Positions 28,026 to 35,976 of a DNA stretch of 64,000 bases are shown piece after piece; position 1 is the first letter of the stretch; every line of letters starts with the position of its first letter. The position numbers and the translations under genes were made by a program. The notes beneath the pieces were generated by a model, which ran no database searches, was not told where the DNA came from, and saw only the letters and a list, made by a program, of their open reading frames with translations. Location: positions 1 to 64,000 of the forward strand of contig JAAYCK010000028.1 of assembly GCA_012729835.1 (NCBI GenBank), given 5' to 3'. Source of the stretch: Syntrophomonadaceae bacterium (GTDB lineage Bacteria; Bacillota; Syntrophomonadia; Syntrophomonadales; Syntrophomonadaceae).

Positions 28026-29173
28026 CCTTCATCCACCGCCTTCATTACCGATAGAATGCCTCGAGAAATCGGGGCACGGGGGCTCATCTTGACGAAGGGT
28101 ATCCCCTGGTTTATGGAATTGACCACTAGTTTGCCGTCACTGGGCACTTCAGCCCTGATCCGTAATCCGAGCACCCGTTCAACATCTTCCGGCTCGATCC
28201 CGGCTACCCCTGTTGAACGATTGAGTACCAGGCGGGCTCGGTCCAATAACTGCAAGGAGCGCAGGATCTCGATCCCCTTTTTTATGTTCTTGATAGCTGG
28301 TAATTCCAAGGTGATAACCAGTAATATAAGATCAGAGGATTCCAGAGCAACAAGGGTCGTATCGTCAATAAATGAAGGGGTATCTACAAAGGTATAATCA
28401 AAAACCTGCCGGGAGAGTGCAAGCACGTTCTTCACATGCATGGGGGTAACCAGTTCGGCTAATTCAGGTTTGTTAGGAGCCGCCAGTATCTGGACCCCGT
28501 TCCTCTCGTAGAGGTATTGTTCCAATAGATCAACCTTTGGTTCATCAATTTCCTGAGCAAGTTCGGCTAAAGTTTTGCGTGGATTGAGGTTCAGCATTAT
28601 ACTTATATCTCCGAACTGGATGTCCAGATCGACCAGTCCCACCCGGCTGCGGTACTCCCTGGCCGCTGTAACTGCCAGGTTGGTGCAGATAACGCTCTTG
28701 CCCACACCGCCTTTGGTTCCGAAAATACTGATTATCTGGTGGGCACTGCCAACTTGTTTCCTGGGTTGATCGTTCTCCGGATTTCCCGCGGGAAGCTTGC
28801 TGCCCAGCTCCGCCACCTGTCTCACCGCCCGATGTATCTCCAGGGGAGATACTGGTTTGACCAGATACTCTCTGGCCCCGGCGAGCATGGCTCGCTTGAT
28901 CGAATCTATCTCATCATTCAAAGATATGATGATTACTGAGACACGGGGATAGTGAAGGGTAATATAGCGAGTGGTTTCCAACCCATCGATTTCGGGCAGG
29001 TTAAGATCCATAATAACCACCTGTGGATCCATGTTTTTGATTTGATCGATCACTTCAGCCCCATTGACAGCCTCGGCAACTATGTCCATACTGTCGTCCA
29101 GTTCAATCAGCTCTTTGATGGTATTTCTGGAACGTTCATTATGGTCGGCCAAAATAAGCTTGATCTTTCTCAT
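28022..29173 (-). CDS. cpaE: CpaE-like protein: receiver domain fused to ParA/MinD ATPase
   Basis: 383-aa protein thought to place the pilus machinery. The N-terminal receiver domain (1-120) keeps the whole phosphorylation set: DH at 10-11, D in VVIMDLNLPEIDG near 56, and K in REYLVKPVSP near 106, so it may really be phosphorylated, while many CpaE proteins have degenerate receivers. The ATPase part has the deviant Walker A FGTKGGVGKSVICTNLAV near 152 and LVDLDIQFGDISIMLN. No partner kinase is encoded beside it. Confidence 0.92.
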   Translation of the reverse strand: MRKIKLILADHNERSRNTIKELIELDDSMDIVAEAVNGAEVIDQIKNMDPQVVIMDLNLPEIDGLETTRYITLHYPRVSVIIISLNDEIDSIKRAMLAGAREYLVKPVSPLEIHRAVRQVAELGSKLPAGNPENDQPRKQVGSAHQIISIFGTKGGVGKSVICTNLAVTAAREYRSRVGLVDLDIQFGDISIMLNLNPRKTLAELAQEIDEPKVDLLEQYLYERNGVQILAAPNKPELAELVTPMHVKNVLALSRQVFDYTFVDTPSFIDDTTLVALESSDLILLVITLELPAIKNIKKGIEILRSLQLLDRARLVLNRSTGVAGIEPEDVERVLGLRIRAEVPSDGKLVVNSINQGIPFVKMSPRAPISRGILSVMKAVDEG

Positions 29174-29201
29174 ATATTTCCCTCCACCATCCTGACTCAG
29201 A

Positions 29202-29936
29202 TCATACCCCGGCCGGTCCCAGCAGATTCCTGATCTGGAACGGTGGCAAGGTTTTGGTCGACTTATCTACCGGCGAACGCAGGAGCAGCCTGAGGTTGCC
29301 CCGCTCAGAAGCCAGGATCAGAGGCAGTGCATCCTCGACTTTCACTGCCAGGGTCAATGACTTGCTGCCGGCGCTATTCTTCTTATCTGCCAATTCAAGC
29401 TTTTCGCCTACTGCCAGTACTTCTACATTCTGCAAGGTCAGTATGCTGAAAGGTCTGGCATTCCCACTGCCCTGCTCATCAGTCGGGACATCAATGGTCG
29501 CCACTATATCAACCCGGTCACCGGCCTTTATGTACCCAGCCACACCGCTGATACTGTCGATAGGGATCGATACTGCTCTTTTCTCCGCTGGAACTGCATA
29601 AGAGAGTCTTTCACTCTTGTCGGCTGAAGACACCAGCCTGGACATAAGCACTTGTTCTCCGGCTAGAATATCTGCTGCGGCAGTTTTTCCGAGCACACTT
29701 TCTATCCGGTGGGGAACCGTGGCATTAACATATTGGGCTGGTATGGCAGCAAGTTTCACCTGACTTCGGGTTATCAAGGTATCCCGGTTTATCCTCTCCC
29801 GCGCTACCACCACCTGTACCAGATTATGCGGACTGTAGCTGGCCTTCAGATCGCTGATATAACGATAGGCGAGCATAGCCGTGACCAGGCCGCATATCAC
29901 GGCTATAAACCAATACTTCCTGCTTCCCTTTAGCAC
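29202..29936 (-). CDS. cpaB: Flp pilus assembly protein CpaB
   Basis: 244-aa CpaB/RcpC family protein. One membrane anchor at 9-24, then an SAF domain (VVVARERINRDTLITRSQV, DILAGEQVLMSRLV) and a second conserved block SIPIDSISGVAGYIKAGDRV. The family is periplasmic or extracytoplasmic and links the platform to the outside; in monoderms its exact role is unclear. The start is GTG with GGGGGA 6 nt upstream. Confidence 0.92.
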   Translation of the reverse strand: MLKGSRKYWFIAVICGLVTAMLAYRYISDLKASYSPHNLVQVVVARERINRDTLITRSQVKLAAIPAQYVNATVPHRIESVLGKTAAADILAGEQVLMSRLVSSADKSERLSYAVPAEKRAVSIPIDSISGVAGYIKAGDRVDIVATIDVPTDEQGSGNARPFSILTLQNVEVLAVGEKLELADKKNSAGSKSLTLAVKVEDALPLILASERGNLRLLLRSPVDKSTKTLPPFQIRNLLGPAGV

Positions 29937-29973
29937 CTGAATTCCCCCTAATCAATAAAACAAAGCCCGTAGT

Positions 29974-30906
29974 CTATTCAGACAGCTTGGCTTCATATAA
30001 GCCAAAATCTCCCGCACTCTCACTGCCGGTTCCCGGTATGACATAACGAATAAACGATCCCTGTATTTCATTCTTATTACCGTTTCCTACGTACTGGTCT
30101 ACCAAAAAAGCCCCAAAGCCCAGCACCCTGACGCTGACAACGTGTCCTCCTGAGCCTATTTCCTCTATATTAATAATTGGGATTATAATGATGCGGGGAC
30201 ACCCATCCAGATAACCACAAATCGAGCAGGATGGCGTATGTTGACACTGGTTGATCCTGTACTCGATCCCTTTCTTAGTAGGCCCTGACATATTACCGGC
30301 TTCAATCTGGATAACATCACCAATTTTGACCTGACCGCCATAGCCGTATCTAACATTATGCAGATAAACACTCGCCCCCGTCCCTCCTAAGCTCAATGCG
30401 CCGAACCACCCAGCATAGAAGTTATCTCCCGCACCTTCCTTAAGAACCACTACATCCCCAAAATTATATTCGTAATCCAATACTCCAAAGGGAGCTATAC
30501 CGTTAACTGACGCTATTGGGCTTATCTGTGCACGTGCTGTAGCCCGCACATTGGCCTGATCGACTCCTAAGACTCGGGCGAATAACATCCCCACCCTTCG
30601 ATGGGCGCTACCACTTATCGAGCAGTAGTCACTACTCACCGCAAAGTCGGCTTCGCCTTCCTGCATACCATTCAACTCAGCATATTGCTGAGCCATATCC
30701 AGGGCCAGCTGCGGGTTGGCAGGTAATTCCTGAGCACCAGCTAGAACAGCACTGTCCAAACCGTTCTCCAATCTGCCCTGGTTCATAAATATCAAGCCGG
30801 CATCGGTCACCAGCGCGGTAAACCCGGCTAAAAACACCATGGCGAATGCCATCAACACAGCAACGGTACCCTTTTGTGATTTAAATATTTTCAGACCGGA
30901 GTTCAT
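29974..30906 (-). CDS. TadG-like pilus-associated protein
   Basis: 310-aa protein with an N-terminal Tad segment: positive start then one hydrophobic stretch (GTVAVLMAFAMVFLAGFTAL) followed by DAGLIF. An extracellular part has ARVLGVDQANVRATARAQ and a Cys cluster CQHTPSCSICGYLDGC near 240. ATG 30906 has AGGAGG 7 nt upstream and is preferred to 30945, which overlaps tadE. It is shorter than proteobacterial TadG and lacks a von Willebrand domain; a minor pilin-like or anchoring role is inferred. Confidence 0.85.
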   Translation of the reverse strand: MNSGLKIFKSQKGTVAVLMAFAMVFLAGFTALVTDAGLIFMNQGRLENGLDSAVLAGAQELPANPQLALDMAQQYAELNGMQEGEADFAVSSDYCSISGSAHRRVGMLFARVLGVDQANVRATARAQISPIASVNGIAPFGVLDYEYNFGDVVVLKEGAGDNFYAGWFGALSLGGTGASVYLHNVRYGYGGQVKIGDVIQIEAGNMSGPTKKGIEYRINQCQHTPSCSICGYLDGCPRIIIIPIINIEEIGSGGHVVSVRVLGFGAFLVDQYVGNGNKNEIQGSFIRYVIPGTGSESAGDFGLYEAKLSE

Positions 30907-30925
30907 ATTAATAACCTCCTGCCAC

Positions 30926-31336
30926 TTATTCGATCCGCATATCACATTTGGCGCTGATGGGAACCGGGTTGGGCAATATATGCGAAAAAACCGGAGTCAT
31001 AAGGTCAACCGAATAATCGACCTGGATATCCAGGGGTTCGCCCTTACGGCGATCTACAAAGGCTGGATTTATATATACGACTATCCGTTCTTCATCCAAC
31101 CAGGTCCTCTCCGATAGTATCTGGTTCTCGATCTCCAGGTCATTATGTCCCACCACGCCGTACCTGGCACCTTCCCGGGCCAGATTGTTAATCACCATGT
31201 AAGCCCCGAGGATACGCCCAAACTCACAAATTCCAACCAAAAGCAAAAGCAGCACTGGTATGACCAGAGCCATTTCAACCAGAGCCTGCCCCCTCTCTCT
31301 TCTGATAAAGCCTCTCAGTCCAGCCAATCTAGTCAC
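30926..31336 (-). CDS. tadE: TadE-like minor pilin/pseudopilin
   Basis: 136-aa TadE family protein: short basic start, then RRERGQALVEMALVIPVLLL with the conserved E of the prepilin-type segment, then LAREGARYGVV typical of TadE. The start is GTG at 31336, which overlaps the prepilin peptidase TGA by 3 nt (GTGA). The long upstream in-frame extension to 31552 lies inside the peptidase gene and has no family similarity. Confidence 0.88.
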   Translation of the reverse strand: MTRLAGLRGFIRRERGQALVEMALVIPVLLLLLVGICEFGRILGAYMVINNLAREGARYGVVGHNDLEIENQILSERTWLDEERIVVYINPAFVDRRKGEPLDIQVDYSVDLMTPVFSHILPNPVPISAKCDMRIE

Positions 31337-31842
31337 CAGCCTTTGAAATAACTCGTCAATACCCCCAGGGCGATCGCCAGTGCATAGGGATAATAAATAC
31401 TGAATTCTTTCCTGCTGACAACATCGCCGAATGAACCAGCACCCATTCCAGCCAATAGTAGACCTCGCCCCAGGCGTTGGATGGTAGCCACCAGTTGGCC
31501 TTTGATCAATAGCAGGACTATCGCCATGGCCCCACCCCACAAGGCCATCCATAGAAAAACACTAACCGAAAAGCTGCTGCCTTTGAAGGCTCCAATAACT
31601 CCCAATAATTTAACATCACCGGCACCCATACCTCCAAGCAAAAATGGGACGAGCAAAAGGGCCAGACCTACTCCCAATCCCTTGAGCCCAAATGCCAGAC
31701 CTGTAATACCCTGAGTATAATAGTGACCTGAGAAAGCTATAAGCAGTCCCCCACCGATAATCAAATTCGAGATGCGTCTGTATCTCAGGTCCGTATACAC
31801 TGCTATAGCTATCAACACAAGAAGACAACCATCAAGATACAT
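31333..31842 (-). CDS. cpaA: Prepilin peptidase CpaA/TadV
   Basis: 169-aa A24 aspartic peptidase that cleaves Flp and TadE-type prepilins. Several membrane helices are visible. The two catalytic Asp are in AVYTDLRYRRISN near residue 17 and in GGMGAGDVKLLGVIGA near 70. It is the short, methylase-lacking form usual for Tad loci. The start is ATG at 31842 with GGGAGA 5 nt upstream; the longer frame to 31935 enters the palindromic terminator. Confidence 0.92.
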   Translation of the reverse strand: MYLDGCLLVLIAIAVYTDLRYRRISNLIIGGGLLIAFSGHYYTQGITGLAFGLKGLGVGLALLLVPFLLGGMGAGDVKLLGVIGAFKGSSFSVSVFLWMALWGGAMAIVLLLIKGQLVATIQRLGRGLLLAGMGAGSFGDVVSRKEFSIYYPYALAIALGVLTSYFKGW

Positions 31843-31896
31843 AACCATCTCCCTCTCGTTTGCCAGCAGGTGGCTTGCTAGTAATACTTCAGTAAA

Positions 31897-31928
31897 AAGA
31901 AGCCCTACTTGATCAAGTAGGGCTTCTT
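31897..31928 (-). terminator. Perfect 32-nt palindromic terminator after flp
   Basis: AAGAAGCCCTACTTGA is followed at once by its exact complement, and TTTTTAC follows on the minus strand. It lies 10 nt past the flp stop and before the peptidase gene, so most transcripts would stop after flp and a fraction read on. Confidence 0.9.
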
Positions 31929-31938
31929 GCCGCAATCA

Positions 31939-32094
31939 CTACGGCAATATTTTGTCAAAAAGCCCGGTCAGCCTGCCTCCCAATGCAGTTATAGCTACCA
32001 TTACTACTACCGCAATACCCGCCAGAATCAATCCATACTCGGCCATCCCCTGACCTTCTTCATTGATAACTAATCTTTTTGCTACCTCTAACAT
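31939..32094 (-). CDS. flp: Flp-family major pilin
   Basis: 51-aa Flp pilin, the subunit of the Tad pilus. The protein reads MLEVAKRLVINEEGQGMAEY, then a hydrophobic helix GLILAGIAVVVMVAITALGG and a short tail. The prepilin site is G-Q-G-M-A-E-Y: cleavage after the G before M/A with the conserved E5 and Y6. TGGAGGTGGCC lies upstream of the ATG. First gene of the operon, followed by a terminator, which suits an abundant subunit. Confidence 0.95.
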   Translation of the reverse strand: MLEVAKRLVINEEGQGMAEYGLILAGIAVVVMVAITALGGRLTGLFDKILP

Positions 32095-32220
32095 TTAAGG
32101 CCACCTCCAGATTCTTTTAGCAAACGTTTCTTTGCCTGGTTACAGCATAACGTGAAATTATCGACAAATTAATCCACTATATGACACATTTTATCTAATT
32201 AATATTTCGTGTTATTTTAT

Positions 32221-32265
32221 TAGGCCTTTAGTCCCTATTTGCTGCTCTTTTTAGGTCTTTTGTCC
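32221..32265. promoter_or_regulatory. Two direct repeats upstream of flp
   Basis: TAGGCCTTTAGTCC (32221-32234) and TAGGTCTTTTGTCC (32252-32265) match at 12 of 14 positions and are 31 bp apart, three helical turns. They lie 130-170 nt upstream of the flp start. They look like paired activator or repressor sites; the protein is unknown. The rest of 32095-32298 shows no gene. Confidence 0.55.
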
Positions 32266-32298
32266 TTGTATTAGCCTGATGATATAATAACATAAAAA

Positions 32299-32329
32299 AA
32301 CAGCGGAGCTACATATATCTCCGCTGTTT
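32299..32329 (-). terminator. Terminator after the SRAP gene
   Basis: AACAGCGGAG and CTCCGCTGTT form a 10-bp stem followed by seven T on the minus strand, 22 nt past the SRAP stop. Confidence 0.9.
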
Positions 32330-32350
32330 AGGGGTTAGTTTCGATCAGAA

Positions 32351-33025
32351 TCATTCAACTGCGACTATACAATCCGGCTTGTCGTTGGCCACTGAATTGA
32401 CCAGCCGGGAAACCGGATAAGCTATCAGATCCTCAACTGGGCTAAAAGTAGACAACCAGCCTCCGATATCCTGCCCGGTCATGTTCATCGTGTCATCCAG
32501 CCATTGTTCTTCCTTCTCAGGCGGGAGTATAAACGGCATACGCGCATGTAATTTGCTGACCGCAGGTGCTGCATCGGTCGTGATAATAGTATAAGTGGTC
32601 AGCTTTTCTCCATCGGCACCAATCCATTCATCCCACAGCCCGGCCAGGCCGAATACCTCACGTGAGGACATAATGATCCGGTAGGGATGCTTCTCCCCGC
32701 CAAGCTTCTGCCACTCATAGTAGCCATCCGCGGGAATCAGGCAACGCTTACGCCGCAGCAAATGTTTGAATGCTGGCTTCTCCAGCAGGGTTTCCCAGCG
32801 GGCATTGATCAGGCGTGAACCGATCGAACTCTCTTTCGCCCAAAAAGGAACCAGTCCCCATTTCAGAAGATGCATTTCATTCTGTCCTTGATTATTGATG
32901 ACGACTGGAGCCATTTGCTGAGGGGCCATATTATAGCGCGGTCCCTCTGACTTCTGTATCACAATACATCCAAAACGCTCAGATAATTCATCCGTATCTA
33001 CAGTAATGGTATAACGCCCGCACAT
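32351..33025 (-). CDS. yedK: SOS response-associated peptidase (SRAP, YedK/HMCES family)
   Basis: 224-aa SRAP protein that covalently shields abasic sites in single-stranded DNA through Cys2. Seen: the mature start MCGRYTITVD with catalytic C2, the DNA-binding/catalytic N and R in RLINARWETL, the Glu in LIPADGYYEWQKL, and H in KLHARMPFILP. All catalytic residues are present. AGGGGAG lies upstream of the ATG. No LexA box was recognised. It is next to an unrelated membrane protein gene. Confidence 0.95.
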   Translation of the reverse strand: MCGRYTITVDTDELSERFGCIVIQKSEGPRYNMAPQQMAPVVINNQGQNEMHLLKWGLVPFWAKESSIGSRLINARWETLLEKPAFKHLLRRKRCLIPADGYYEWQKLGGEKHPYRIIMSSREVFGLAGLWDEWIGADGEKLTTYTIITTDAAPAVSKLHARMPFILPPEKEEQWLDDTMNMTGQDIGGWLSTFSPVEDLIAYPVSRLVNSVANDKPDCIVAVE

Positions 33026-33040
33026 GTTGTATCTCCCCTG

Positions 33041-33631
33041 CTAATCGGTCTGTATTTGCCCGATCTTTCCATAGGTCTTACTGACATCTTTGATTGTCAT
33101 GTTGACCCGGTCACCCAATGCTTCGCGCAATTTTGGCAGTTCCCTCCGCGGAATTATTATGGTCAGATCCAATCGATCAGTGCCGTTGATCCCTTGACCC
33201 CGGTAAGTGGTAACCGAGTAGCCCATCTCACGCAGGGAATCGGCCAGAGCAATACCCTCCCGGGGATGCTTGTATATGTTTATCTCGAGAATGCCCAAAG
33301 CCAGCTTCTTCTCAAAGTGATTACCCCAGTAAACACCACACAGACGTCCGAGGGCGAAGGCCAGAATACAAAAGACCCCTGAGAAATCAGCAATAAACTT
33401 TAAGGTAATTGCGCAGACCATTGCATCAATAAACGTAGTAACGTAAACTGCCCTCGTGGCAGCACCTTTGGTCAAAAGCATGGTCTTTAGATTACCCAGC
33501 GTGGTGCTGATAACATTCAAGGTAAAAATGATGGCTAGATTGACCATCAGAGTTTGATTGGTCTGCAGAATGGACCACACATTATCCCTTACCATACTTA
33601 CACCCTCAATAATACTATAGACAACCATCAT
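33041..33631 (-). CDS. DUF2179/DUF5698-type membrane protein
   Basis: Protein of about 196 aa with three membrane helices in the first 115 residues (LAIIFTLNVISTTLGNL and others) and a soluble C-terminal DUF2179-like domain (GYSVTTYRGQGINGTDRL, LTIIIPRRELPKL). The family (YebE-like) has no proven function; the C-terminal fold resembles ligand-binding domains. The start is ATG at 33631 after GGGAGGTGAAG. It lies 15 nt upstream of the SRAP gene, so the two may be cotranscribed. Confidence 0.82.
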   Translation of the reverse strand: MMVVYSIIEGVSMVRDNVWSILQTNQTLMVNLAIIFTLNVISTTLGNLKTMLLTKGAATRAVYVTTFIDAMVCAITLKFIADFSGVFCILAFALGRLCGVYWGNHFEKKLALGILEINIYKHPREGIALADSLREMGYSVTTYRGQGINGTDRLDLTIIIPRRELPKLREALGDRVNMTIKDVSKTYGKIGQIQTD

Positions 33632-33892
33632 CTTCACCTCCCAAAAAATAAAGAACCGCCAGCACACACATATTATTGATGCGCTGGTCGGCCCGCGAAT
33701 TCATAGATTCACTTAGAATACTCAATACAACGGCTTCTATTCTTGCGCCCTTTCCATAATACTCCTGATAAACTACAGACGTTACTAAACACTTTTTGGT
33801 TCCAGTCTCTTATCTTCCTGGCTATAATGCAACTGCGCCGGAATTCCTCCTGGCGCAGTATGTTTATTATTCTTTCAGTTGATTTAAACCTT

Positions 33893-34009
33893 TTATTCAG
33901 GTGGTTCTTTATTTGGCTGTTTATCCGGCAAATGTTCGGAATAACCTGCAAACGGGTCCGGTGGACGGTCTCCTTTGGGATGATTGGGGTATTTGTCCTC
34001 TTTGCTCAT
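33893..34009 (-). CDS. Small hydrophilic protein, 38 aa, unknown
   Basis: A short minus-strand gene: ATG at 34009 with GGAGG 9 nt upstream, reading MSKEDKYPNHPKGDRPPDPF and then AGYSEHLPDKQPNKEPPE. It is Pro-, Lys- and Asp-rich, with no hydrophobic stretch, so likely disordered. I do not recognise a family. The two larger ORFs over the same bases (a + frame to 34033 and a minus frame to 33951) lack ribosome sites and natural composition. The remaining bases of 33632-33892 show nothing I can support. Confidence 0.55.
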   Translation of the reverse strand: MSKEDKYPNHPKGDRPPDPFAGYSEHLPDKQPNKEPPE

Positions 34010-34075
34010 TATTCAAAGCCTCCAATCGGATGATATGTAGCTTTTAGTATGGCTTTTCTGTGGAGTATTATGAGC

Positions 34076-35254
34076 TTAGAGCGCTTCCAATATAGTAGCC
34101 ATAGCCGGACCTCCGCCAGCACATAAGGTAGCACATCCAAATTGCTTTTTGGTTCTGCGCATTTCATTAATTATGGTTAATATCAAACGGGCTCCGGTCA
34201 TACCGACTGGATGGCCCAGTGCGACCCCTGAACCCAAAACATTGATCTTATCAACATCTATTTGCAATTCACGATTACAAGCAATGACCTGAGCAGCAAA
34301 AGCTTCATTTATTTCCCACAGTTCGATATCATCTATGCGCATTTGAGCTAATTGTAAAGCTCGGCGAACGACGGGCACTACCCCGATTCCCATGATGGAA
34401 GGATCCACCGAAGCCGAAGCAGTGGCAACTATCCGAGCCAGCGGCTTTATTCCCAATTCCTTCGCTTTTTCTGCGGCCATCATTATTAGGGCACATCCCC
34501 CATCGTTTATGGCAGAAGCGTTACCAGCGGTAATGATTCCATCCTTTTTGAAGGCCGGGCGTAGTTTGGCCAGAGCCTCCAGGTTAGTATTAGGGTTAGG
34601 ATGCTCGTCGGTGTCAAATAGCTCTGTTCCCTTTCTAGTTGTTATCTCTACCGGTACAATCTCCTCTTTGAACTTTCCTGCGGAAATGGCCAGGCAGGCG
34701 CGCTGGTTGCTCATAAGGGCCCATTCATCAGCTTCCTGACGAGAAATACCATACTTTTCGACCAAGTTCTCGGCAGTCACCCCGGCGTGGTAGTTATAAA
34801 AGGGGTCAATAAAGGCATCATACATCATGCTGTCTTCCAGGCGTTCTGCCCCCATGCGGTAACCCTTGCGGGCGTTTAGAAGCAGGAATGGAATATTAGT
34901 CATACTCTCATGCCCTACTGCAGCACCAATATCGATCTTGCCTAGCATGATCTCCTGAGATACTATCTCGGTCGCCCGCATGGATGAAGGGCACTGTTGA
35001 TTGATGGTAACCGAGACGGTCTCCACCGGACAACCAGCGTGGATGGTAACCTGCCGAGCCGGGTTTCCCTTACAACCCGCCTGATAAACATGTCCGGCCG
35101 CTACTTCTTCGATTTGTTCAGGTTTTACACCAGCCCTCTCCATGGCTGCTTTCAGGGCTATAGTCCCCAATTGGACAGCACTGAAGTCCTTGAGTGTACC
35201 TAGAAAATCACCAATTGGGGTCCTGGCCCCACCTACGACAACTACCTCCCGCAT
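34076..35254 (-). CDS. Acetyl-CoA acetyltransferase (thiolase)
   Basis: 392-aa thiolase that would join or cleave acetyl-CoA units, plausible in butyrate or fatty-acid metabolism. The nucleophile Cys lies in INQQCPSSMRATE near 86, where CGSG is usual. The His motif is EINEAFAAQ, then GSGVALGHPVGMTGARL, and the second Cys is in CAGGGPAMATI (usually CIGGG). The start is ATG at 35254 after GGGGGGAG; 35269 overlaps that site. It is a single gene, divergent from hsp20. The thiolase call is firm; chain-length preference is open. Confidence 0.92.
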   Translation of the reverse strand: MREVVVVGGARTPIGDFLGTLKDFSAVQLGTIALKAAMERAGVKPEQIEEVAAGHVYQAGCKGNPARQVTIHAGCPVETVSVTINQQCPSSMRATEIVSQEIMLGKIDIGAAVGHESMTNIPFLLLNARKGYRMGAERLEDSMMYDAFIDPFYNYHAGVTAENLVEKYGISRQEADEWALMSNQRACLAISAGKFKEEIVPVEITTRKGTELFDTDEHPNPNTNLEALAKLRPAFKKDGIITAGNASAINDGGCALIMMAAEKAKELGIKPLARIVATASASVDPSIMGIGVVPVVRRALQLAQMRIDDIELWEINEAFAAQVIACNRELQIDVDKINVLGSGVALGHPVGMTGARLILTIINEMRRTKKQFGCATLCAGGGPAMATILEAL

Positions 35255-35432
35255 AAAAACTCCCCCCATAATATATATCTATAATGGTAATATCATCGAA
35301 AGCTTTAATATTTTACTTCAATTATTTCAGTAATCATTGATCTTCGGCAATCGCTATCCCTATACAAACTCTTACACTTATTGTGCAAAAAATAGTAAAT
35401 GAGGGGCATAATAATATTGCAAATAGATTTAT

Positions 35433-35461
35433 TTGACTTTATTTGACCTTTGTCTTATAAT
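35433..35461 (+). promoter_or_regulatory. Housekeeping promoter of hsp20
   Basis: TTGACT (35433-35438), a 17-bp spacer and TATAAT (35456-35461), about 38 nt before the hsp20 ATG. A second overlapping TTGACC and TATAAT pair has a poorer 20-bp spacer. No CIRCE element was seen. Confidence 0.8.
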
Positions 35462-35499
35462 CTAAGTGTATAATACTACTTTAAGAAGGGGGTAATAAC

Positions 35500-35931
35500 A
35501 TGTTTGATCTGACGCCTTTTAGAAGAAGACGTGATGAGCTGGTGGGTGGAGATCTGGGCCGGGCTCTCATGAGAGAGTTTTTCGACCGGGACTTTTTCGA
35601 TTTGACCCCCAGTTTTCGTGCCGACATCCAGGAAACCGAACAGGAGTATATTGTTGAAGCTGAGCTTCCCGGCATGAAAAAGGATGAGATAGTACTTGAG
35701 CTAAGAGAAAATACTTTGACTATCTCTGCTCATAAGAACGAAGAATTTAAAGAGGAAAAAGAAAACTACATTCACCGGGAGAGAAGGACCGGCAGTTATC
35801 GCCGCAGCTTCTATGTTGACAATGTCGACAATGCCGGCGTACAGGCCGAGTACACCGACGGAATCCTTAAGGTGCATCTGCCCAAGCTTAAGGAGATCCC
35901 TCCGGAGAACTACCGAATCAGCATTAATTAA
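35500..35931 (+). CDS. hsp20: Small heat shock protein Hsp20
   Basis: 143-aa alpha-crystallin family chaperone that holds unfolding proteins. A short N-terminal arm (MFDLTPFRRRRDELVGGDLG), the alpha-crystallin domain at about 37-130 (DIQETEQEYIVEAELPGMKK, ENTLTISAHKNEE, YTDGILKVHLPK), and a C-terminal I-x-I motif (RISIN). AAGAAGGGGGT precedes the ATG. Monocistronic: own promoter and terminator. Confidence 0.95.
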   Translation: MFDLTPFRRRRDELVGGDLGRALMREFFDRDFFDLTPSFRADIQETEQEYIVEAELPGMKKDEIVLELRENTLTISAHKNEEFKEEKENYIHRERRTGSYRRSFYVDNVDNAGVQAEYTDGILKVHLPKLKEIPPENYRISIN

Positions 35932-35946
35932 CCTTCTCCAATGATT

Positions 35947-35968
35947 AAGGCACCCGCAAGGGTGCCTT
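35947..35968 (+). terminator. Terminator after hsp20
   Basis: AAGGCACCC and GGGTGCCTT form a 9-bp stem with a GCAA loop, followed by TCTTTT. Confidence 0.92.
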
Positions 35969-35976
35969 TCTTTTAA

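Noticed and set aside
31337-31552. N-terminal extension of tadE
   Set aside because: Overlaps the prepilin peptidase gene; the GTGA overlap start fits the family.
33743-34033. Plus-strand hydrophobic ORF of 96 aa and minus-strand ORF of 80 aa starting at 33951
   Set aside because: Neither has a ribosome site; the small 38-aa frame overlapping them has one and a more natural composition.
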